Origin: Planctomycetia bacterium
GTDB lineage: Bacteria > Planctomycetota > Planctomycetia > Pirellulales > UBA1268
DNA length: 43,117 nucleotides
Assembly: GCA_026401075.1 (NCBI GenBank)
Contig: JAPLNQ010000247.1
Span: forward strand, 1 to 43,117
Direction of reading: 5' to 3'
In this document: one piece after another, positions 1-7,819 of the stretch
How positions within the stretch are numbered: the stretch's first letter is position 1
How the letters are laid out: every line of letters begins with the position of its first letter
Made by a program: the position numbers and the translations under genes
The notes under the pieces: generated by a model
What the model was told of the DNA's origin: nothing
The model's input: the letters and a program-made list of their open reading frames with translations, nothing else
Databases searched by the model: none

Positions 1-2
1 AA

Positions 3-1463
3 CTGGGCCTGAGCCTCACCCGTCGGCGTTTTTTCGAGCAGGGCAGCCACCTGCTCGGTGGCGCGGCGTTGGCGACCCTGCTCGGTGACCGCGCGGCCTT
101 TGGCAATGCGTCGACGGCGCCGACGGCTGGGATCGAGAGGGTTGCCGGCGCAGTCGGCCCGCAATTTGCGCCGAAGGCGAAGCATGTGATCTATCTGCAC
201 ATGGTGGGCGGACCGCCGCAGCAGGATCTCTACGACTACAAGCCAAAGATGGACGACTGGTACGACAAAGACCTCCCCGAGAGCGTCCGCAACGGCCAGC
301 GGCTCACGACGATGACCTCGGGACAGTCGCGGTTTCCGATCGCGCCCTCGAAGTTCAAGTTTGCCCAGCACGGCCAGAGTGGCATGTGGGTGTCGGAATT
401 GCTGCCGCATACGGCGAAGATGGTCGACGAGATGTGCTTCATTCGGAGCATGCACACCGAGGCGATCAATCACGAGCCCGCGATCTGCTACATGCAAACG
501 GGCAACCAGATCGCGGGCCGGCCCTGCCTGGGCTCGTGGGCCAGCTACGGCCTCGGCAGCCTGAATAGCGACCTGCCGACGTTCGTTGTGCTCGTCGCTA
601 GGTCGACCAAGCCGGAGCAGCCGCAGGCGATCGGGGCCCGCCTCTGGTCGAGCGGCTACCTGCCGGGCGAGTATGCCGGCGTGAGCTTTCGCAGCGCTGG
701 CGACCCGATCCTCTACATCAACAATCCGCCGGGCGTTCCTTCCGAGGTACGTCGCAAGACGCTCGACGGTCTGCAGTCGCTCAACCAGCGGACGCTCGAA
801 CAGATCGGTGATCCTGAGACCCGCACTCGCATCGCGCAATACGAGATGGCCTTTCGGATGCAATCGAGCGTGCCAGAGTTGACGGACATAGCCAGCGAGT
901 CGGAAAACACGCTCAATCTCTACGGGCCGGATGTGAAGAACCCAGGCTCCTTCGCCAATTCCGTCCTCATGGCGAGGCGGATGGTGGAGCGGGGGGTGCG
1001 GTTTGTGCAGATCTATTTGAACCACTGGGACACCCACTCCAACGTCGTGGGTCGGCTGACGAGCGGCTGCAAGGACATTGACCAGCCCTGCTACGGCCTC
1101 GTGCAGGACCTCAAGGCCCGCGGGCTCTTGGACGACACTCTCATCATCTGGGGCGGCGAGTTCGGCCGCACGGTCTACTCGCAGGGTGGGCTCTCCAAGG
1201 AGAACTACGGCCGCGACCACCATCCCCGCTGTTTCACGATGTGGATGGCCGGCGGTGGCGCCCGCGGTGGTCAGATCTACGGCGAGACCGACGACTTCTC
1301 CTACAACATCGTGAAGGACCCGGTGCACATCCGCGACTTCCACGCCACGGCGTTGCATCTCCTGGGCTTCGACCACGAGCGGTTCACCTACCGCCACCTC
1401 GGCCTCGATCAGAAGCTCACCGGCGTCGAGCACGCCAAGGTGATCCAAGACCTGATCGGTTGA
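3..1463 (+). CDS. DUF1501 family exported protein (5' end outside window)
   Basis: The reading frame is open from the first bases of the window, so the start codon lies upstream. The N-terminus visible here has a twin-arginine signal (TRRRFF followed by a hydrophobic Ala/Leu/Gly stretch), implying folded export by Tat. The body has DUF1501 hallmarks: YLHMVGGPPQQDLYDYKP near the start, ELLPHTAKMVDEMCFIRSMH, and the C-terminal IIWGGEFGRT and GRDHHP motifs of this alkaline-phosphatase/sulfatase-fold family. DUF1501 proteins are abundant in planctomycetes and usually sit beside DUF1549/DUF1553 heme proteins. Their substrate is not established, so I give no reaction. The upstream partner is presumably outside the window. 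A second DUF1501 gene lies at 26049-27356. Confidence 0.9.
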   Translation: MGLSLTRRRFFEQGSHLLGGAALATLLGDRAAFGNASTAPTAGIERVAGAVGPQFAPKAKHVIYLHMVGGPPQQDLYDYKPKMDDWYDKDLPESVRNGQRLTTMTSGQSRFPIAPSKFKFAQHGQSGMWVSELLPHTAKMVDEMCFIRSMHTEAINHEPAICYMQTGNQIAGRPCLGSWASYGLGSLNSDLPTFVVLVARSTKPEQPQAIGARLWSSGYLPGEYAGVSFRSAGDPILYINNPPGVPSEVRRKTLDGLQSLNQRTLEQIGDPETRTRIAQYEMAFRMQSSVPELTDIASESENTLNLYGPDVKNPGSFANSVLMARRMVERGVRFVQIYLNHWDTHSNVVGRLTSGCKDIDQPCYGLVQDLKARGLLDDTLIIWGGEFGRTVYSQGGLSKENYGRDHHPRCFTMWMAGGGARGGQIYGETDDFSYNIVKDPVHIRDFHATALHLLGFDHERFTYRHLGLDQKLTGVEHAKVIQDLIG

Positions 1464-1508
1464 TTTCCGCGTCCTGCTCGTTTTCTGTCAACGAGCTCCA
1501 ATCCGCGA

Positions 1509-1639
1509 GGGGCTGGCCATGCCCCGAGAGCCGGCGTTGCTGACAAGCGGAGGCAGGATGCCGGAGCGCAGTCAGCATCGAGTGAGCGAAGGGCAGGATG
1601 CCCGAAGCGAACGTCCGGCGACGGGGCGTGGCCAGCCCC
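1509..1639. repeat. Inverted repeat enclosing two direct repeats
   Basis: The 243-bp gap between the DUF1501 gene and the giant gene at 1707 holds no gene. An 18-bp arm at 1509-1526 reappears inverted at 1622-1639 with one mismatch. Each arm is also nearly self-complementary. Between them, the sequence GGCAGGATGCC(G/C)GA(A)GCG occurs twice in direct orientation at about 1552-1568 and 1592-1609. Such a compact nested design suggests a dispersed intergenic repeat or a transcription-end hairpin. No T-run follows, so a Rho-independent terminator is not supported. Confidence 0.6.
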
Positions 1640-1706
1640 GGTGGCTTCGCGACAGCGTGTGGCTATAGTAAAGGCTGGTGAATAGCCTTCTTCTGGAGTC
1701 GGTCGC

Positions 1707-4700
1707 ATGCGTCGCATAACGCGGATTCTGCTCGTGGCGTTGGTGTTTGGCGGGGTGGGAGTGTGTTCGCGGGGGGCTCAGGCTGGCCGGCTCGACATCC
1801 AGGAAGGCGACCACATCTGCATCATCGGCGGCGGCGTTGCCGACAGCATGCAGCACAGCGGCTGGCTCGAGACCCTGCTCCAAAGCCGGTTTCCCCAGCA
1901 GCGGCTCGTGATCCGCAACCTGGCCTACGACGGCGACGAGATCGAACTCTCGAAGCGGCTCCGCAGCGCCGACTTCGGCACGCCCGACCAGTGGCTCTCC
2001 GGATCGGCCCCGATCCCCAAGCCAGACGACATCAAGGACAAGTCGGCCGTCCGCGAGAACCGGTTCGAACTCACTGGCACGAAGGCCGACGTGATCTTCG
2101 CCTTCTTCGGCTCCAACGAGGCCCATGCAGGGCCCGCCGGCCTCGACGCCTTCAAGAAACATGTCGACGCCTTCATCAAGCACACGCTCGAGCAGAAATA
2201 CAACGGCGTCGACGCCCCGAAGCTGGTGATGTTTTCCCCGATCGCCCATGAAGACCTCGGCCGGCCACACTGGACCGACGGGAGCGCGCATAACGCCAAC
2301 CTGAAGCTCTATACCGACGCCATGGAAGAGGTCTGCCAGGCCAACGGCGTGCAGTGCGTCGATCTCTTCACGCCCACGCAGGAGAGTTACGCGAAGATCG
2401 CCGAGCCGCTCACGGTAGACGGCATTCATCCCAACGAGCGGGGCGACCGCGAGATTTCCCGAATCATCGATGAGTCGCTCTTCGGCACGCATCCCGCCCG
2501 CGATCCGAAGTCGCTGGCCCGTCTGCAGAAGGCCGTGGCTGACAAGAATTTTTATTGGTTCAACCGGTATCGCGTCACCGACGGCTACTCGACCTACGGC
2601 GGCCGGGCATGGCTGAAGTTCGTCGGGGGCCAGACCAACTACGAGGTTGGCCAGCGGGAGCTCGACTACCTCGACATCAAGACGGCCAACCGTGACCGAT
2701 GGATTTGGGCTATGGCCGCTGCGCTCGCTGATCCGAGCGCGCCGCTGCCGGCGGTCGACGACGTCGGCCTGCCGGAGTTGATCCCCGTCGTCACCAACAA
2801 GCCCGGTCCGCTCGAGGGGGGCAAGCACGAGTTTCTTTCCGGCCAGGAGGCCATCGGCAAGATGACCGTGCACTCCGGTATGAAGGTCGAACTGGTCGCC
2901 GACGAAGGGATGTTTCCGGAGATGGTGAATCCGGTGGCAATGAACTTCGATGCGAAGGGCCGGCTCTGGGTGGCCGCCTGGGAGAGCTACCCGCACTGGC
3001 GTCCCGACCAAAAGATGCAGGACAAACTCCTCATCCTCGAAGACACTAACGGCGACGGAAAAACCGATCGCGTGAAGACGTTCGCCGGCGACCTCCACAA
3101 CCCGATCTCGTTCGAGTTTTGGGGGAAGGGGGTGATCGTGTCGCTGACGCCGGGCATCGAATACCTGGAAGACACCAACGGCGACGACGTCTACGACGTG
3201 CGGATTCCCCTGATCGGAGGCCTCGACACCGCCGACACCCACCACGCCTCCAACAGCTTCACGGTCGACCCCGCCGGTACTCTCTTCTTTCAGGAGGGCA
3301 CGTTCCACCACTCGCAGGGCGAGACGCCGTGGGGGCCGCCGGTGCGGGTCGCCAACGGCGCCGTCTTCAAGTATGAACCGCGCACCGGCAAGTTCGGGCT
3401 CTACACGTCGTATGCATTCGCCAATCCGCACGGGCATGCCTTCAGCCGCTGGGGCGACGACATCGTCGTCGACGGCACCGGCGCCGTGCCCTACTGGGGC
3501 TCGGTCTTCTCCACCCGACTTGATGGCATGGACAAGCACGCTGGTGCGCCCTCTGTCTACAAGCAGCGGACACGGCCCTGCCCCGGCATCGAGTTCCTCT
3601 CGAGTCCGCACTTCCCGGCCGATCTCCAGGGCAACCTGCTCGTTGGCAACGTGATCGGCTTTCAAGGGATCCTGCAATACACCATGAAGCCCGGCGCAAA
3701 TCCCGCCGCCGACGCCTACAGCGAGGCGATCGAGGTGGAGCCGATCGTCTCGTCAAGCGACCCCAACTTCCGACCTGCCGACTTGAAGATGGGGCCCGAT
3801 GGGGCGATCTATTTCACCGACTGGCAAAACCCGATCATCGGCCACATGCAGCACAATCTCCGCGATCCAAGCCGTGACCGGATCCATGGTCGCGTCTACC
3901 GCGTGGTGATGGATGGCAAGCCGCTCGTGAAACCGACGCCGATCGCGGGCCGACCCGTGCCCGAACTCGCGGCGCTGTTGGCCGATCCCACTGACCGTGT
4001 CCGCGGTCGCACCCGGTTGGAACTCTCCGGCCGGCCGGAGGCGGAGGTGGTGCCCGCGGTGAAGATGTGGCTCGCGAAGCTCGACCGGAACGACGCCGCG
4101 TTCGAACATCATCAGGTCGAGGCCCTCTGGACGCTCAGGCACTTCGACCAGGTCGAGCCGCAGTTGCTCGAATCGGTGCTCGTGGCCAAAGACCCACGGT
4201 CGCGTGCGGCTGGCATGCGGGTGCTTTCGTCGATCGTGGACCGCGTGCCTGGAGCGCTGGCGCTGGTGCGTCGAGCTGCCGCCGACGAGAGCCCGCGGGT
4301 GCGGCTCGAGGCCCTCCGTACCGCTACCTATCTGCGGGTGCCCGAGGCGGTGGAGGCCCTGGCGATCGTGGAGGAATTCCCCAGCGATCGGCAGATGGAT
4401 TACGTGAGGAAGGAATCGGCTCGGGTGCTCGATCCCGATTTCAAGCGGGCCCGCGAGGCGAAGCAGCCGATCGCCTTCGTAACGGACGCCGGCAAAAAAT
4501 ATCTCTATCGCTCGATGACCAACGACGAACTGGCCCAGGAACCGCGATCGACCCCGGTCTATCGCGAGATGCTCTTGCGGAATGGGCTCGACGAGCGGGT
4601 GCGGATGGAGGCTGTCGAGGCGCTCGCCAAGGCCGATCAATCCAGCGTCGTGAAGGTTGTCTCCGACGCGCTGGCTACGCTGGGTAAGAAGGAGGGCGAA

Positions 4701-6797
4701 GTCGACTCCAATACCGTGTTTGATCTGATCCGCGTGCTGCTCGGCCGCCCGAAGCAGGAACTGGTTGAACTCCGTGGCGACATGGAGCGGTTGGCCACGG
4801 GCGCCAAGCGGTCGGTGATGCGTCGGATCGGCTACGTGGGCCTCATGAACATCGACGCCTCGCAGGCCGACGCTGCGGTGGGTGACGCGAGCGCGAAGGT
4901 GTGGAAGCTGGCAAACGCCGAGCCGCGTCGGCTTGTCGACCTCATCGAGGCGCTGCCGCTGGTCGGCGATCCGGCCGTGCGGACGAGCCTCTACGAGCGG
5001 ATTCTACCGTTGCTCGATGCTCAGCCGGGTCAGGAAAGCAAGGTGCCGGGCACGCTGGGCCGGTTCGTGCGGATCGAGCTGGCTGGCAAGAAGACGCTTA
5101 CGCTCGCCGAGGTGGAGGTGTTTGCCGGTCCGAACAACGTTGCTCGCAAGGGCAAGGCCTCGCAGATCAACACGTCAAACGGCGGTGATGCCGGCCGCGC
5201 GATCGACGGGAATACCAATCCGGCCTGGGAGAAGAACGGCCAGACGCACACCACCGAGGGCACGGACAACCCCTGGTGGGAGGTTGATCTGGGCGGCGAC
5301 CAGCGGATTGAGCGGATCGTGATCTATAACCGTGAGGGGGCGCTTGGCGGGCGTCTCAAGGACTTCACGCTCAAGGTGCTCGACAAGGATCGCGTCGAGG
5401 TGTTCAAGCTGGACAAGCAGCCCACGCCATCGTTGGCCGCCGAGTTTACGCTCGTCAGCGAAGCCGACCGGATCAATGTCGCGGTGCGGCGAGCCGCCTT
5501 CCTCGCGCTGGCGGGCGTTCGTGGCCGCGAGACGGAGGCTTTCAAGAAGATCGCTCCGTTCGTGAAGCAGCCTGGCGATCGCGACGCCGCGATTCGCGCA
5601 TTGGCCGCGATTCCAGTGACGAAGTGGCCTGCCGAAGAGGCCGCGCCGCTGCTCGACACGCTCGTCGATGGGATGAAGCAGGCCTCGTCGGAGGAGCGGT
5701 CGAGCGATGCCGGCCTCGCTGCCTGGCAGTTTGCAGAAAATCTCACCACGCTCCTGCCGGCGGCCGAGGGGAAGGCCCGCCGGAAAGTGCTCGCCGACCT
5801 CGGCGTGCGGGTGGTGAAGATCGGCACCGTCTACGAGCGGATGAACTACGACAAGGAGACGATCGCCGTGCAGGCCGGCAAGCCGGTGCTGTTCGTCCTG
5901 GAGAATGTCGACGCCATGCCGCACAACTTCGTCATCACGCGGCCCGGCAGCATGCAGACTGTCGGCGAACTGGCCGAGAAGGAGGCGCAGAGCCCCGCGT
6001 TTGCGAAGCAGAACTTCGTACCGAAGTCGTCGGATGTTTTGGCGGCCAGCACCCTCATGCAGCCTCAAGGCTCGCAGCGATTGACCTTCACGGCGCCGAC
6101 GCAGCCCGGGGTCTATCCCTATGTCTGCACCTATCCGGGCCACTGGCGGCGGATGTTCGGCGCGATGTATGTGGTGGATGACCTGGAGGCCTATCTCGCC
6201 GACCCGGCGGCCTATCTCGCCGCCCATCCGCTCGAGATCAAGGACGACCTGCTCAAGGATCGCCGGCCGCGGACTGAGTGGATGCTGGCCGACCTCGAGG
6301 CGAGCGTGCTCGGCCTCGAGAAGGGCCGGTCGTTCGTCCATGGCCGCGAGCTGTTCCGCACCGCCAGTTGCGTCTCCTGCCACAAGATGGGCGATGCAGG
6401 CAATGCCTTCGGCCCCGAGCTAGCGAAGCTTGAGGCGAAGATGACGCCGCTTGAGATCACGAGGCACATCCTCGAGCCGTCGCTGAAGATCGACGAGAAG
6501 TATCGCTCCGCGACGCTGCTCACCGACGACGGGAGGTCGATCACGGGCCTGATCGTGGAGGAGACGCCGACGGAGGTGGCGATCGTGGAAAACCCGGTGG
6601 CGAAGGCCGATCCGGTGCGGATCAAGAAGAGCAATATCGACGAGCGGAGCACGTCGCCGGTGTCGATCATGCCGAAGGGACTGCTCGACAAGCTGACCCG
6701 CGACGAGGTGCTCGACCTGATCGCCTACGTGTCTTCCCGAGGCGAAGAGAGCAATTGCTTCTTCAATCCCGACGGCTGTCCGCACCACGGCAAGTAG
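1707..6797 (+). CDS. Giant SGNH / PVC-dehydrogenase / HEAT / F5-8C / cupredoxin / heme protein
   Basis: A 1,696-residue exported protein with signal peptide 1-26 (cut near AQA). Domains in order: SGNH-hydrolase-like domain (about 33-255); PVC-type dehydrogenase beta-propeller (about 385-735); HEAT-like repeats (about 750-1115, resuming around 1250-1370); F5/8-type C or CBM32-like carbohydrate-binding domain (about 1117-1250); type-1 copper domain with apparent ligands H1406, C1474, H1479 and M1483; C-terminal c-type heme domain with CVSCH at 1555-1559. The combination suggests a periplasmic redox enzyme on carbohydrate-like substrates that passes electrons through copper and heme. The SGNH part could remove ester groups such as acetyl or sulfate. 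That role is inference; the domains are what the sequence shows. Start ATG 1707 is followed directly by a clean signal peptide. Large antisense frames over this gene are codon-bias shadows. Confidence 0.9.
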   Translation: MRRITRILLVALVFGGVGVCSRGAQAGRLDIQEGDHICIIGGGVADSMQHSGWLETLLQSRFPQQRLVIRNLAYDGDEIELSKRLRSADFGTPDQWLSGSAPIPKPDDIKDKSAVRENRFELTGTKADVIFAFFGSNEAHAGPAGLDAFKKHVDAFIKHTLEQKYNGVDAPKLVMFSPIAHEDLGRPHWTDGSAHNANLKLYTDAMEEVCQANGVQCVDLFTPTQESYAKIAEPLTVDGIHPNERGDREISRIIDESLFGTHPARDPKSLARLQKAVADKNFYWFNRYRVTDGYSTYGGRAWLKFVGGQTNYEVGQRELDYLDIKTANRDRWIWAMAAALADPSAPLPAVDDVGLPELIPVVTNKPGPLEGGKHEFLSGQEAIGKMTVHSGMKVELVADEGMFPEMVNPVAMNFDAKGRLWVAAWESYPHWRPDQKMQDKLLILEDTNGDGKTDRVKTFAGDLHNPISFEFWGKGVIVSLTPGIEYLEDTNGDDVYDVRIPLIGGLDTADTHHASNSFTVDPAGTLFFQEGTFHHSQGETPWGPPVRVANGAVFKYEPRTGKFGLYTSYAFANPHGHAFSRWGDDIVVDGTGAVPYWGSVFSTRLDGMDKHAGAPSVYKQRTRPCPGIEFLSSPHFPADLQGNLLVGNVIGFQGILQYTMKPGANPAADAYSEAIEVEPIVSSSDPNFRPADLKMGPDGAIYFTDWQNPIIGHMQHNLRDPSRDRIHGRVYRVVMDGKPLVKPTPIAGRPVPELAALLADPTDRVRGRTRLELSGRPEAEVVPAVKMWLAKLDRNDAAFEHHQVEALWTLRHFDQVEPQLLESVLVAKDPRSRAAGMRVLSSIVDRVPGALALVRRAAADESPRVRLEALRTATYLRVPEAVEALAIVEEFPSDRQMDYVRKESARVLDPDFKRAREAKQPIAFVTDAGKKYLYRSMTNDELAQEPRSTPVYREMLLRNGLDERVRMEAVEALAKADQSSVVKVVSDALATLGKKEGEVDSNTVFDLIRVLLGRPKQELVELRGDMERLATGAKRSVMRRIGYVGLMNIDASQADAAVGDASAKVWKLANAEPRRLVDLIEALPLVGDPAVRTSLYERILPLLDAQPGQESKVPGTLGRFVRIELAGKKTLTLAEVEVFAGPNNVARKGKASQINTSNGGDAGRAIDGNTNPAWEKNGQTHTTEGTDNPWWEVDLGGDQRIERIVIYNREGALGGRLKDFTLKVLDKDRVEVFKLDKQPTPSLAAEFTLVSEADRINVAVRRAAFLALAGVRGRETEAFKKIAPFVKQPGDRDAAIRALAAIPVTKWPAEEAAPLLDTLVDGMKQASSEERSSDAGLAAWQFAENLTTLLPAAEGKARRKVLADLGVRVVKIGTVYERMNYDKETIAVQAGKPVLFVLENVDAMPHNFVITRPGSMQTVGELAEKEAQSPAFAKQNFVPKSSDVLAASTLMQPQGSQRLTFTAPTQPGVYPYVCTYPGHWRRMFGAMYVVDDLEAYLADPAAYLAAHPLEIKDDLLKDRRPRTEWMLADLEASVLGLEKGRSFVHGRELFRTASCVSCHKMGDAGNAFGPELAKLEAKMTPLEITRHILEPSLKIDEKYRSATLLTDDGRSITGLIVEETPTEVAIVENPVAKADPVRIKKSNIDERSTSPVSIMPKGLLDKLTRDEVLDLIAYVSSRGEESNCFFNPDGCPHHGK

Positions 6798-6821
6798 TGG
6801 AAGCTTGCCGTGGCTTCGGAC

Positions 6822-6939
6822 CCGTGGCGGCAAGTTTTCAACTTGTCCGTGGCTTCGGATTCCACAAGATGAAAACTCGTGGCCACGAGATCCAAGGCTT
6901 GGGCTACCCTGCCCCCCGTGGCCGCAAGTTTTCAACTTG
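6822..6939. repeat. Three alternating copies of a 24-bp palindromic repeat
   Basis: Between two convergent genes there are three copies of a unit resembling CCGTGGC(G/C)GCAAG followed by TTTTCAACTTG. Copies at 6822-6845 and 6916-6939 are direct and differ at one base. The copy at 6865-6887 is in the opposite orientation and matches about 20 of 23 positions. The core CAAGTTTTCAACTTG is itself a dyad. The position, between stop codons facing each other at 6797 and 6967, fits a REP-like element or a bidirectional transcription end. Confidence 0.7.
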
Positions 6940-6966
6940 CCGGATTCGGGCTCGGCGGGCGTCGCC

Positions 6967-7626
6967 TCACCGCGCGGCGGCTCCGGGCGGGCGTGCCGAG
7001 AGCAGGCCCAGATCGAAGGCACGGGCCACGGCCTGCGTGCGGTCGCTGGCCCCGAGCTTTTCGATCACGGCGGCCACGTGGGCCTTGGCCGTGTGGGTCG
7101 AGATGCCGAGCAGCCTGCCGATCTCGGCGTTCGTAAACCCCTCCCGCATGAATGCCACCACCTCGATCTCCCGGGGCGTGAGCGAGATGCCGGCCACCTG
7201 CCGCGTGGGCCGGGAATCGACGATCGCGTGCTCGCTGACGGGCCGCCCGCCGGCGTGCACCGAGCGAATCGCGGTGAAGACTTCGCTGTGCTTGACGCTC
7301 TTCGTGATGTAGCCATTGGCACCTGCGGCCAGCGCCCGAGCGACATCTTCCGCGGAGTCCGACGAAGTGAGCATGAGCACGCGGGCCTGCGGGGCGACCC
7401 CGCGGAGCCGCCTGAGCGTTTCGACGCCATCGAGCCCGTGCATCGTCATGTCGAGGAGGCAGACGTCGGGCGTGTGCTGCTGCCAGAGCCGGATTGCCGC
7501 CTCACCGTCGTCGGCCTGGGCGACCACCTGGAAATCGGGCTCGGTGCTTAAAAGGTTTGCGAGGCCCGCCCGCATCACCGGATGGTCGTCGACGAGCAGC
7601 AGTCGGATGCGGGAGGTGAGGTGCAT
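6967..7626 (-). CDS. NarL/FixJ-type response regulator
   Basis: Two-domain response regulator of about 219 residues. The receiver domain (about 6-120) shows the acidic pair D13-D14, phosphoacceptor D59 (in CLLDMTMHG), T87 and K109. The C-terminal LuxR-type helix-turn-helix (about 150-210) starts at SLTPREIEVV and includes NAEIGRLLGIS and HTAKAHV. The frame is open further upstream with ATGs at 7674 and 7698, but those add only an unconserved Ala/Arg-rich stretch. No candidate has a good ribosome-binding site, so I chose the ATG closest to the conserved receiver start. Histidine kinases with HisKA_3 domains usually act on this class. The kinase at 11742-13961 is the only candidate partner in the window, but the genes are 4 kb apart, so pairing is inference. 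Targets are unknown. Confidence 0.88.
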   Translation of the reverse strand: MHLTSRIRLLLVDDHPVMRAGLANLLSTEPDFQVVAQADDGEAAIRLWQQHTPDVCLLDMTMHGLDGVETLRRLRGVAPQARVLMLTSSDSAEDVARALAAGANGYITKSVKHSEVFTAIRSVHAGGRPVSEHAIVDSRPTRQVAGISLTPREIEVVAFMREGFTNAEIGRLLGISTHTAKAHVAAVIEKLGASDRTQAVARAFDLGLLSARPPGAAAR

Positions 7627-7726
7627 GGTGGAAGCGCGGGCTGCAGCGAGGGCGGGACGATCGTCGGACTGCATGATGCGGCCCCCCAGTCTTGGCATTA
7701 TCAGCGCCCGACAATCCAGATGCCAG

Positions 7727-7742
7727 TAGCCAAGTGGCTAAT
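7727..7742. promoter_or_regulatory. Dyad TAGCC-N4-GGCTAAT, copy 1
   Basis: A 5-bp stem with a 4-nt loop, ending 77 bp before the GTG start of the beta-helix gene at 7820, in the divergent region with the response-regulator gene. The same pattern recurs at 9841-9856 upstream of the prepilin-like gene. Sharing between two upstream regions suggests an operator. The neighbouring LuxR-type regulator would be an obvious candidate binder, but this is inference. Confidence 0.4.
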
Positions 7743-7819
7743 GGACGGCAGCGGTGGTGGCGTGGTTGGATGATGGGGCAAAAGCACCACGAATCCCCTA
7801 TCCACCCTGAGAATACAAC

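Noticed and set aside
1572-3677. 701-residue open frame on the minus strand opposite the giant gene
   Set aside because: It is antisense to clearly recognisable domains and has no family motif. Long antisense frames are expected from GC-rich codon bias. The same applies to minus-strand frames at 3753-4640 and 5175-6383.
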